In this document: positions 45,001 to 52,943 of the stretch, in pieces
Layout: every line of letters starts with the position of its first letter
Numbering within the stretch: position 1 is the stretch's first letter
NCBI GenBank assembly: GCA_965218775.1
Contig: CBDCLS010000005.1
Location: 620,001-684,000 of the forward strand
Source of the DNA: CAUZIZ01 sp965218775
GTDB taxonomy: Bacteria > Acidobacteriota > UBA6911 > RPQK01 > JAJDTT01
Length of the DNA: 64,000 bases
Direction of reading: 5' to 3'
The notes under the pieces: generated by a model
The model's database searches: none
Seen by the model: only the letters and a program-made list of their open reading frames with translations
Told to the model about the DNA's origin: nothing
Position numbers and translations under genes: made by a program

Positions 45001-46413
45001 TCAATCCGTCAGGGCGTGCTCCATGCTCTCGGACTCAAGCAGACCACGACGCATCACGAGTTTTACCCAGAAAAAAGCATAGAGCGCGGTGATTCCAAGG
45101 AATACACCTGTGTAGGAATACACAGTTAGTGTCATCTCGGGAGCGGGCGAATTATTGATAAAGGCATAACCCATACCCACGATGCCGACAAGTTGTGCGA
45201 ACGGGTAAAGGGGGGATTGATAGGGCCGGCTGAATCCAGGATAGCGTCGGCGTAATACGATCAAGTCTATGTGCGCGACAATGTAGGCAACAAGCCATGC
45301 TGCTGCTGCTGAGCTCAGAAATACGATAATCACATCCTGTGCCCCGCGCATGAAAGCCAGCGGGATAGTAGGGAGCAAGACCAAAAATAAAATGCTGACC
45401 CAGGGTGTTTTGAACTTCGGATGCACCTTCATGAATACAGCGGGAAGCTGCCCGTTGTGGGCCATGCCGTAGAGCATACGGGGTACGGTCGCCACAACGG
45501 TGTTTACGGTGCTGCACGTTGCTGTGATGGCCAAGACGGCCAGGATAAAGGCGCCTGTGTCACCAAACAGGGTCTGTACGAGAACCAGATGCGGCATATC
45601 CGAGGTAGCCAAGATTTCCCGTGGTACGTGTAAAAAGCCGGCCAGTGCAAATAAACCATAGACCAGCAACAAGACCACCGCGGCAATTGACATGGTTTTC
45701 GGAATGTCTTTGACAGGGTTTTTCGCCTCTTCGATCAGTGGGCATACAAATTCAAAACCAAGGAAGGCCCACAGGGCGAGGAGCGTGAGCGAGAGCGTGC
45801 TAAGTCCCACATCAGTGAATCCATCCAGTGAGGATACGATTTCATGCCCTTCTACCCCGTGGATTCCGGCAGCGCCAACAAGCAGGAGCCCTACCAACAT
45901 GGTAAAGGCAAGGACATTTTGAAGGCGGGCAAAGACATCGATCCCCAGAATGTTAAGCACCGTTATCAAACCCAGTAAGACGAACCCGAATCCTGCGAAT
46001 CCCAATCCTCCAAGCCCATTCGGGTAGAGTGTGTCGAGGATGTACTCAACGAGTAGAAGTTCTGCAGATAAGCCGAAGATAGCAGGGGCCAGATACCCCG
46101 CAATCGTCGCAATAATGGCTGGAAAATGACCGAGCGCCACTTCGGTGTATGAGCTGATACTGCCTGCTCTCGGCAGCATGAGGGCCAGTTCGGAATACGT
46201 AAAGATATAGGAGAGGGTGAGGCCGAACGCGATTAACAGGGCGATGATAAAGCCCGATCCGCCAAGACCGACGCCCTGAAGCACAGAGACCATCGTTGAT
46301 TGAGCAACAACGACACCGACTGCGACGGCCAGTAGCGAAGGCAGTCCCAATACACGTTTGAGACCGTTCGCCAAACCTGGTGTCTTCTCAGAGGTGGGTT
46401 CAATACGCTCCAT
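45001..46413 (-). CDS. APC-family amino acid permease
   Basis: The 470-residue protein has about twelve hydrophobic helices and the opening GLKRVLGLPSLLAVAVGVVV typical of the amino acid-polyamine-organocation superfamily. PRAGSISSYTEVALG and FEFVCPLIEEAKNPVKDIP are signature loops. The substrate is unknown. It starts 25 bases behind the unknown gene at 46439 and is probably cotranscribed with it. The pair is visibly richer in A and T than its surroundings, which fits lateral acquisition. No frameshift is seen. Confidence 0.9.
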   Translation of the reverse strand: MERIEPTSEKTPGLANGLKRVLGLPSLLAVAVGVVVAQSTMVSVLQGVGLGGSGFIIALLIAFGLTLSYIFTYSELALMLPRAGSISSYTEVALGHFPAIIATIAGYLAPAIFGLSAELLLVEYILDTLYPNGLGGLGFAGFGFVLLGLITVLNILGIDVFARLQNVLAFTMLVGLLLVGAAGIHGVEGHEIVSSLDGFTDVGLSTLSLTLLALWAFLGFEFVCPLIEEAKNPVKDIPKTMSIAAVVLLLVYGLFALAGFLHVPREILATSDMPHLVLVQTLFGDTGAFILAVLAITATCSTVNTVVATVPRMLYGMAHNGQLPAVFMKVHPKFKTPWVSILFLVLLPTIPLAFMRGAQDVIIVFLSSAAAAWLVAYIVAHIDLIVLRRRYPGFSRPYQSPLYPFAQLVGIVGMGYAFINNSPAPEMTLTVYSYTGVFLGITALYAFFWVKLVMRRGLLESESMEHALTD

Positions 46414-46438
46414 GGCAGAGGCTCTGTGCTAGCAGTGA

Positions 46439-47428
46439 TCAAACAAGGCGGATTACATAGAACATAGAGCCGCTATCCTTATTCGAAATGAAACCGTCGG
46501 GACTGGTTACCCTATGCTCAAGTGGCTCGGTTGACTCGTGGACGGTCTTGACGGTCCGAAAGGGTGCAAAGTGAACCGCGACGCCATCCAATACTTCGCA
46601 AGCGGCTCCCGTCCACTGATTGACCGCGCTGATCACCATATATTCGTATCCAAGTTCTTGGTACCGCTCCGCCGTGGCGGCTACCAGTTCGAAGGTATCT
46701 TCCGTGGACAAGGTTTCAGACCGCGCGACCATGAAATGGTGTCCAACTCTTCCCTGGTCATGGGCCTCCCGAAATTCATGGAATTGGGCGCGCAACGCTG
46801 TCAATGCTTCCGCATCTTGCGCATCTAGCAAAGCAAAGATCGGCTCGAAGAAAGACAAAACAGCGGCCAGGAAGGGGTCGTTGTAACGAAACGAAGAAGT
46901 CGTATGAGCAGGTAGCATGGTCTTGTTGAACGCGCCGCCTATCACTTGTCCATCGCTATCCATGATGACGAGCGATTGCTCGATTATCTCTTCACTGGCC
47001 TGTATAGCGGACAAGGGACTGCTCGGATCGGTGAGAACCAACAATCGAATCATCCAATAGATAAGGTTTTCTTTGGTCCATGGACCAAACGAATCTGGAC
47101 CATAAGGATCACTATGGTTGGTCTCCAGCAATTCTATTGATGACAGCCTGGGCAGATTGAGGTGGCGAGCCATGGGTTCGAACTCTGAAAACGACGTAGC
47201 GACCACACGCGCCATCTGCAGTATCTGTGTCGGTTCGAGCGCCGCTGCCCCTTTCGTTTTATGCCGGACGCTGCGATGGGATTGGGCAGAGGCATAATTG
47301 ACAAGAGGCAAGACCTCTGGAAGTCTCCGCAAGCCGTGCTGGGCCACATCTTCAGCCTTCGCATAGCTGCACCGAGGCAAGGGTTGTGGCCTATCTAGGG
47401 TGACCCTCTTTTCGAATGTATTCGTCAT
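46439..47428 (-). CDS. Protein of unknown function upstream of the permease
   Basis: The 329-residue cytosolic-looking protein has no signal or membrane span. A segment LVIMDSDGQVIGGAFNKTML followed by FLAAVLSFFEPIF, and AERYQELGYEYMVISAVNQW, hint at an acyltransferase- or GNAT-like fold, but I do not recognise the family and assign no function. AAGGGGAT precedes the ATG. It is the first gene of a two-gene unit with the APC permease, so it may act on the transported compound. Base composition matches the permease rather than the window as a whole. Confidence 0.6.
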   Translation of the reverse strand: MTNTFEKRVTLDRPQPLPRCSYAKAEDVAQHGLRRLPEVLPLVNYASAQSHRSVRHKTKGAAALEPTQILQMARVVATSFSEFEPMARHLNLPRLSSIELLETNHSDPYGPDSFGPWTKENLIYWMIRLLVLTDPSSPLSAIQASEEIIEQSLVIMDSDGQVIGGAFNKTMLPAHTTSSFRYNDPFLAAVLSFFEPIFALLDAQDAEALTALRAQFHEFREAHDQGRVGHHFMVARSETLSTEDTFELVAATAERYQELGYEYMVISAVNQWTGAACEVLDGVAVHFAPFRTVKTVHESTEPLEHRVTSPDGFISNKDSGSMFYVIRLV

Positions 47429-47452
47429 AAGGATCCCCTTTTAGTCTACGGA

Positions 47453-47566
47453 GACTAACGGATCTGTTGTTCTGCTGCGGGCGCAAAACGAATCAGGTCC
47501 GGCGTAGCGTAGCGTAGCCGGACTCCGTCGAAAACGCGATCCGTCAGCCGGAACGACTTGTTAGTT
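47453..47566. repeat. attC-like imperfect palindrome
   Basis: The outer pair CTAAC (47455-47459) and GTTAG (47560-47564) closes a dyad of about 110 bases. The reverse complement of the right side, CTAACAAGTCGTTCCGGCTG, resembles the left part of integron attC sites and partly matches the left side here (CTAAC...GTTGTTCTGCTG). The centre has the arms GTCCGGC and GCCGGAC. The stop codon of the amidase fragment lies inside the outer motif, and the unknown gene begins 25 bases beyond. No integrase is present, so this remains tentative. Confidence 0.35.
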
Positions 47567-47782
47567 CGTGTCGAGTCGTTCAATTCGTTCGAGGCAGGCG
47601 CGCGTCAGCTCAACCGGGGACAGCGATCGCGATCGCACGTCCCGGAGGTCGAGCCTTGCAGGGTCGCTGGGAAGCGCGGTGCCGGGGCGGGTCGAGCACC
47701 CCAGCTGGCCCAGGATCGCCGCGCCGGAGCCGGCGGCGATACCGGCGACGAAGCGCCGACGTGAAAGGTGCTGTGCCCTCAT
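47561..47782 (-). pseudogene. N-terminal fragment of a Tat-exported amidase
   Basis: The 73 residues hold a twin-arginine signal (LSRRRFVAGIAAGSGAAI) that ends in a lipobox-like LGC, then the opening helix of amidase-signature enzymes (SRSLSPVELTRACLERIERL). The Ser-Ser-Lys catalytic domain is missing; the stop falls at the attC-like palindrome. The 5' end overlaps decayed kinase sequence. This is a truncated remnant. Confidence 0.6.
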
Positions 47783-48014
47783 GCTCCTCCAGCCCGTATG
47801 GCGGCGATGTTGGGATGATTCAGCGAGGCCAGGAGCTTCGCTTCACGTTCAAACCGTGCCAGGCGGTCTGTGTTCTGGGCGATTCCTCGGGCAGGGTCTT
47901 GATGGCGACTTCACGGCCTAGCTTCGTGTCCTTGGCCTTCCACACCTCGCCCATACCGCCCTTGCCGATGGCTGAGAGGATCTCGTAGGAGCCGAGTTGG
48001 GTGCCGGGGTTCAT
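47783..48014 (-). pseudogene. Ser/Thr kinase N-lobe remnant, frameshifted
   Basis: MNPGTQLGSYEILSAIGKGG continues GMGEVWKAKD and VAIKTLPEE, then the frame is lost by one base. NTDRLARFEREAKLLASLNH continues in the next frame, and YGLEEHEG follows after another shift near 47800. At least two indels break it, and sequence after that belongs to the amidase fragment. Its ATG overlaps the stop of the propeller gene at 48011, so it was the next gene of a kinase array. Confidence 0.75.
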
Positions 48015-49666
48015 TCGTCCTCTATCAGGTTAGTCCAGTTAACGATCACCTTGACGGGCAGTGCAACCGACTCCTCGGAGCGAACATGGAGGAGAAACCG
48101 CTGACCGTCAGCAGACGGCTCGTAGGGAGCGTTCCGTGCGTCGAAGATCGCCCCATGAACCGTCAAATCCAAGATCTCTTCGCTTGGCTCCAGTTCCAGG
48201 TTCGGTTCGAGGTTGGCAATCCGGCGCGTCATGAGCGAACCCTCCGAGACGAAATACAGTTCTCCACCGTCGCTCCGCCACTTCGGAAAGTCTCCCTCGG
48301 CAATGAAATGAGGATTATCGAACGACGGAAATCGTGCTGCCCAGACCTGATCCCTTCCTGATTCATCGGTCACCCAGAGCATCCAGTTTCCGTCGGGCGA
48401 AATGGCTCCTGAAGATTCATTGAACTCGGCCGTGTTCCGCCCGAAGCGTTCATGCACTTCGTCTTCGAAACGGAAGAATCCAATGTCCGTTCGACCGTCC
48501 CTGTCAGTGGCATCGTAGACGATGAGGTCGTCGTTCGGCCCCCAGTCTTGTGGCTTAACGATGAGGTCTTCTGTGGGCCAACCCAGTTCTATGCCGGTGG
48601 CGATATGCTCTGTGTGAAGGAACGGCGCGCGGCCACGAGCTGATGCGTAGGCTATCTGGCTACCGTCTCTGGACAGTACGGGGCCGAAAGAGTTGCTGTT
48701 AGTCGTGACGCTGATATCGCCGGTCTGATCCAGGGATGTCCTGAAAACGTCCGTTGACCCGTCCTCGCGGACCCGGGCAAAGGCGATCCCAGCGGATTCC
48801 AACAAGTCAAACCCGTGAAACCGGGCTTCAGCGCCCAACACTGGCCCCGGGGTGCCATCACGCCCCAACCAGCGAAGCGTGGCATCGTAACCTGTGGGAT
48901 TCTCCCAGTACATCAGCACGTCCCGAGAAACCGAGAACGGTGCGGCTCCACCACCCATCACAGGGATTCCCTCAACAACTCGATGGCGATCCCCCAGCTC
49001 GCCAGGATTCTCTTCGTCGAACGCCATTGCGTACAGAGTGTTGTCTTCCATGAACAGGAGGTAGCCGGGTACGTATGCCATTGGTCCATACCGCCCCGGG
49101 AGCTCCAGAAGGACGGTCGTGTCTTCCCCATCAAGCGAGGCTAAATAGATCCTCCGCCTTGTTCTCTCTGTTGTAGCGGCTAAATAGACAAACCGAGTCC
49201 CATCTTCCAGAAAATACGCGCATCGCTGGCGGGGGGCTTCGTCCGGTGCCGTCCGGGTGGCCGGTTTTACGGGACCCCCCTCGACAGGTATCGCCATATA
49301 GGGATTCTCGAATCGACCAGGTTTGAACAAGATGTGCGTTGATCCCCACGTCGCACTCGTGCTGTCCACGAACCTGCCCGTGCTGATGTTCGTAATCGTT
49401 CCGAGCTCTCTGCCGGACGGGCCGACTCTCTTCAACGCGCCGTCGGTGTAGAAGCCAATCCAATCACTCTGAGGTGACCAGAACGGACTCCGCGCCCCTT
49501 CGGTGCCGGGTATCGGCTGGAAGGCGTCTTCTTCGATCGGACGCAACCACAGACGAGGTGTACCGTCAGCGTCCACTGCGGTCAAAACCATCTGCGCGCC
49601 ATCCGGCGATGGCGCAAACGGTACGCTCCATCTCGACTGGAACACCGTGCCCTCCGGTGGAAACAC
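48011..49666 (-). CDS. TolB-type propeller half of a membrane kinase, 5' truncated at an IS
   Basis: The 551-residue frame is the extracytoplasmic sensor part of a kinase-TolB protein: FAPSPDGAQMVLTAVD, SPFWSPQSDWIGFYTDG, further SPDG and DESG repeats, and the family end VIVNWTNLIEDE. Upstream of the nominal start the same frame continues through the end of a membrane span (AGGLLWSPLVTDLRRVAFSV) up to about 49725, where the IS1380 inverted repeat begins. The kinase domain is gone and is not found beyond the IS. The product could not be properly anchored, so this is probably a pseudogene with a long surviving frame. Confidence 0.75.
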   Translation of the reverse strand: MFPPEGTVFQSRWSVPFAPSPDGAQMVLTAVDADGTPRLWLRPIEEDAFQPIPGTEGARSPFWSPQSDWIGFYTDGALKRVGPSGRELGTITNISTGRFVDSTSATWGSTHILFKPGRFENPYMAIPVEGGPVKPATRTAPDEAPRQRCAYFLEDGTRFVYLAATTERTRRRIYLASLDGEDTTVLLELPGRYGPMAYVPGYLLFMEDNTLYAMAFDEENPGELGDRHRVVEGIPVMGGGAAPFSVSRDVLMYWENPTGYDATLRWLGRDGTPGPVLGAEARFHGFDLLESAGIAFARVREDGSTDVFRTSLDQTGDISVTTNSNSFGPVLSRDGSQIAYASARGRAPFLHTEHIATGIELGWPTEDLIVKPQDWGPNDDLIVYDATDRDGRTDIGFFRFEDEVHERFGRNTAEFNESSGAISPDGNWMLWVTDESGRDQVWAARFPSFDNPHFIAEGDFPKWRSDGGELYFVSEGSLMTRRIANLEPNLELEPSEEILDLTVHGAIFDARNAPYEPSADGQRFLLHVRSEESVALPVKVIVNWTNLIEDE

Positions 49667-49725
49667 CGAGAAGGCTACCCTCCGCAGGTCGGTGACGAGG
49701 GGTGACCACAGCAGGCCACCGGCAA

Positions 49726-51422
49726 CTAACCCGGATTTCTCATAGTGAAAGCAGAAAGGCTGATTTTAGTCGATTTTTCGACTCTGGTTTGAGCCGAAGT
49801 CTCAGTTGAGGGCACTGTAGAGTGCGAGAGCTTGGTGACACCTATGTTGAAGGCGGAAAACCGGTTTTTCAGACACACCTCAGCCGCCTCAGTTGCAGAT
49901 GGTTGGGATTTCCGGTTTGCCTCCGCTCAGCCGAGCTGTTGAAGCTGGGCCAAGGTTTGGGCGTAGAGTGTTTGGTAAGGATAACCCTCGCTCAGCGACA
50001 AGCTCACCCGTCGGACACTGACCCGAATCTGGCCTCCTATCTTCAACAGTTTGAGGCGAATCGTCTGGCATTGCGCCTTCGCCCACTGGGTCCCCTTCAA
50101 AGCGACACACCTGAGCGTGTGCAGCAGATTGTAAGCCACCGAGGAAAACCACAGGCGCAGCTGATTGCTCTTCATGCGGTGCGTCGAGGTCCGATCGGCA
50201 AACAGCTCTAGCTGCTGCTCCTTAATCCGATTCTCCGCTTCCCCTCGCGCGCAGTACAGCTCCTCGTACAGCTTTTGGGCGGGCCACCGCTTCGCTCCCA
50301 GCGAGGTGACGACAAAGCGGGGATTGGATCCCTTACCCGTGTACTCGGCCTTGCCCACCACTCGCCGCTCTTGACTCCAGCTTTTGCGCGTCTGGTAACG
50401 AAAGTCCTTGTAGACTCGGGCGCTGCTGCCGTTGGCTTGTTGCAGTGCCTGGGCCTGTTCCAACTCGGACTCCAGGGCCCCCTCTAAGCGCTGATTGCGG
50501 GCCAGACCGAAGACGTAATCCACTCGATGCTCCTCACACCATTTCATCAACGCCTCGCGGGCAAAGCTGCTGTCCGCCCGCAGAGTAATGCGGACCTTCG
50601 GCCACTTCGCCCGCAGTTGTCCCACCATCCGCTCCATCTCCTGGACCGCTCCTTCGGAGCCATCCAGGTTCGACACCCGCAGCTTGGCCCCCAGCACATA
50701 CCCCTCGCAAAACACATACAGCGGCAGGTAGCAGTAACACCGGTAGTAGCCATGGTAGAAACGACCCTCCTGTTCTCCGTGCAGCGGATCATCCGTCGCA
50801 TCCAGGTCCAAGACCAACTCCTTCGGTTTCCCGCCTCGCACCCGAATGAACTGCTCCACCAAAAACGCTTCGACCGCGGCTTCATCCACCGGCGTCTTGC
50901 GATATTTATCCTGCGTCACCGAGGACAACTCCAAACGATTGAGGGTGCTCTTGCCCGCACACGCCTTGCCTCGATCCGCTTCCGCTCGCCGATCCCTCCC
51001 CAAGGGATCTTCCTTGCCGACCAACACCGCCATCAGCGGATCTGCCCGGAGCTCCTCATGATCGTTGACATCCTCATAGCCTAGGGCCAGTCCGTAAATC
51101 CGCTGCCCCACCAGTTCCTCCACACTGAACTCGGTGAAGCGAGGATCGCGCCGGTCCCCAAAGCAGGCGGCCAAGCCGCTAATGAACCCATAGCGGCTCT
51201 CCACCTCCCGTAACAGCAACCCCCCGGAGTCTGAGGTGATCTGCCCCCCATTGAATTCTGCCTCGACTCGGCGCCCTTCTAGCTCTTGAAACTCCAGCTT
51301 GGAAGCGATACACTCTGTGGTCATAGTAGTCAGCTCCTTGTGATTATTAAGTATCTGATAACAAAGACTTTATATCACATAGAGCTGACTGCTTTTTCTT
51401 GTCTTTGAGAAATCCGGGTTAG
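49726..51422. mobile_element. Complete IS1380-family insertion sequence
   Basis: The ends are perfect 17-base inverted repeats, CTAACCCGGATTTCTCA at 49726-49742 and its complement at 51406-51422. Inside is one full transposase gene on the minus strand. I see no clear target duplication. A second, partial copy begins at 55240 with the same end. Confidence 0.88.
49927..51324 (-). CDS. IS1380-family transposase
   Basis: The 465-residue DDE transposase has the IS1380 N-terminal block (FNGGQITSDSGGLLLREVES, FTEFSVEELVGQRIYGLALG), the catalytic first Asp in ELVLDLDATDDPLHG, ADSSFAREALMKWCEEH around the second, and YCARGEAENRIKEQQLELFA with the Glu region. It is full length and undamaged, so the element may still be active. 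About 300 bases separate the stop from the left end. Confidence 0.94.
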   Translation of the reverse strand: MTTECIASKLEFQELEGRRVEAEFNGGQITSDSGGLLLREVESRYGFISGLAACFGDRRDPRFTEFSVEELVGQRIYGLALGYEDVNDHEELRADPLMAVLVGKEDPLGRDRRAEADRGKACAGKSTLNRLELSSVTQDKYRKTPVDEAAVEAFLVEQFIRVRGGKPKELVLDLDATDDPLHGEQEGRFYHGYYRCYCYLPLYVFCEGYVLGAKLRVSNLDGSEGAVQEMERMVGQLRAKWPKVRITLRADSSFAREALMKWCEEHRVDYVFGLARNQRLEGALESELEQAQALQQANGSSARVYKDFRYQTRKSWSQERRVVGKAEYTGKGSNPRFVVTSLGAKRWPAQKLYEELYCARGEAENRIKEQQLELFADRTSTHRMKSNQLRLWFSSVAYNLLHTLRCVALKGTQWAKAQCQTIRLKLLKIGGQIRVSVRRVSLSLSEGYPYQTLYAQTLAQLQQLG

Positions 51423-51464
51423 AAGACATTACCAGAGTGGACCTCTGGTTTGCTGCAATATCAG

Positions 51465-51730
51465 GGTAGTTCATTCGACGCTTCCGCAGAGAACCTGAAT
51501 GTCCGCTTCTAGCGGCGCAAGCGGTCGTTCGTTCGACGTTTCGGGAGAGAATTTGAATGACCGGTTATAGGCGAGGCTGTGTGAAAAGTCATTCATGATT
51601 TCGGATTTGAAATTTTGACTTCATAGGATCGCGTGTAAGCCACGATCTCCGTCGTAGGAAGGGTAAAGAGACCCCTAAATCAAAGAGGTTTTGGACTTTT
51701 CACACACCCTCAGGCGAAAGCGGCCGGTCA
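51465..51730. repeat. REP-like repeat interrupted by the 139-bp element, inverted orientation
   Basis: TAGTTCATTCGACGCTTCCG and CGTTCGACGTTTCGGGAGAG match the reverse complement of the repeat at 13.1 and 15.4 kb. The right half resumes after the element with AGGCGAAAGCGGCCGG. It directly follows the IS1380 copy. Confidence 0.7.
51573..51711. mobile_element. 139-bp MITE-like element, copy C
   Basis: It has the same length and near-identical sequence as copies A and B and is flanked by AGGC on both sides (51569-51572, 51712-51715), the complement of the GCCT seen at the other loci. Confidence 0.82.
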
Positions 51731-51737
51731 GGGGCGA

Positions 51738-51789
51738 TCTACTCTGACACTGTTTGTACGGTCAGATCTGGGTCATTACACCTTATTGG
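51738..51789. repeat. Dispersed repeat shared with 37341-37391
   Basis: TCTACTCTGACACTG at the left and CAGATCTGGGTCATTACA toward the right match the 37.3 kb copy with a diverged centre. It could be part of a lost mobile-element end. Confidence 0.55.
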
Positions 51790-52002
51790 ACCCATAACAG
51801 ACCAAGGCCCCGGTCCCTATGTCAGTCAGGTCTGTGTCGCGTACGTAGCCAGCATATACATCCCCGTGGGGGTGCAGTTGGCATCCATCACAGCGGTCAG
51901 CGTGCAGGAGAACAGCATGGACCGACGGATTCGTTACGCTGTCAAGCACAAACCCCATGCACACGTTTCCTGTATACATCACCGGAAATCATCACTCACT
52001 AA

Positions 52003-52557
52003 TCAACGGTGCGGCCGATCTGCGAGCTGATCCGCGAGTGACTTGTACTCCGTAAAGCGTACGCTCGCTGTCGCCCTCACGGGGGTGCCATCCTCTAGGA
52101 AGAGGGTGTACCGCACGCTGACGGTATCGATGACACCTGTGAACTTAAGACCGCTTCCCCATTGCAGCAACAGTATGGGCGGATTCTTCTGCTCTCTCTC
52201 AACGGGGACAAGCTCGAGAAGGCGGAGTACCTCGGGCTGGACATCGACTCCAAGATCCGAAGTGTCAAGCAAGAGCTCCATCGAGAGAGAGAGGCTTTCT
52301 CCAGTCGTCCACTGCAGCTCGGGATTGTCGAGCCCGGCGTTGCTCTGTTCCTGCCAGGGTGCGGACTTCTCGATAACGTATTCTTTGGGGTTGAACATTA
52401 CCTCGAAGGTATCGATAACCTCGAGATTCGAGTCCAACAGGCTAAACGTCAACGGGGCTGCCCCTACCTGTGCCCAAGCCGCGGCCGATGCGGCGGCCAG
52501 TCCAACCGCAACGAAGAGACTACTGACGGAATAAGTACGGAGTGTGCGACTTCTCAT
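52003..52557 (-). CDS. Exported contractile-injection-system tube-like protein (orphan)
   Basis: The 184-residue protein has a Sec signal peptide (VSSLFVAVGLAAASAAAWAQ) followed by a domain matching the N-terminal domain of CIS tube/baseplate adaptor proteins (Afp7/Pvc7-like): VMFNPKEYVIEKSAPWQEQS, a GLDNPELQWTTGE loop, LSMELLLDTSDLGVDVQPEV, PPILLLQWG and VRYTLFLEDGTPVRATASVR with a final FTEYKS. The LysM domain that usually follows is absent. ATG 52557 has GGGAGGAG just upstream, so the exported start is well supported. No sheath, baseplate, spike or ATPase gene is in the window. CIS assemble in the cytoplasm, so an exported copy must do something else. Confidence 0.85.
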   Translation of the reverse strand: MRSRTLRTYSVSSLFVAVGLAAASAAAWAQVGAAPLTFSLLDSNLEVIDTFEVMFNPKEYVIEKSAPWQEQSNAGLDNPELQWTTGESLSLSMELLLDTSDLGVDVQPEVLRLLELVPVEREQKNPPILLLQWGSGLKFTGVIDTVSVRYTLFLEDGTPVRATASVRFTEYKSLADQLADRPHR

Positions 52558-52761
52558 GATTTCTCCTCCCATACAGAACAAGTCTTCTCATGGAAACGGA
52601 AAGTATCATTGATTTTAGAGGACTTTCGGGAGCTTGAGAAGATAAGCCCGGGCTCAGGAGCTCCAGACGATGGCTCCCTTTCAGCTACTTAACGTGCCGT
52701 GGCCGTATATGTTAATCCGAAGGATAGATGGGGCTATTCTCCCCACCATACGGAGGTCCAG

Positions 52762-52818
52762 CTACTCCCCCGGCACCAGACGCTTGAGTCCTTCGAACCA
52801 GTTGAGGACGACCGGGAG
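52762..52818 (-). pseudogene. C-terminal tail of a kinase-TolB gene
   Basis: PVVLNWFEGLKRLVPGE and a stop match the end of the protein at 10755 (IIVLNWFDELKRLVPTDN). Nothing else of the gene is left upstream. Confidence 0.6.
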
Positions 52819-52943
52819 TCAAGTCGGATCCGTTGGATGACCAGTCTTGCCGGCCCCCTAGGGACACCGAAGGCCGTTCGCCGAGTGGCTGAGTGAGTGG
52901 CCCCGAGCCGTTCGTCGAACTAGCACGACCATCCGGTCTCAGA

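Noticed and set aside
51776..51982. 68-codon minus-strand frame just downstream of the CIS-like gene, with a CDGC motif
   Set aside because: Its 3' end lies in a dispersed repeat, it has no good RBS and no family; it is not supported as a gene.
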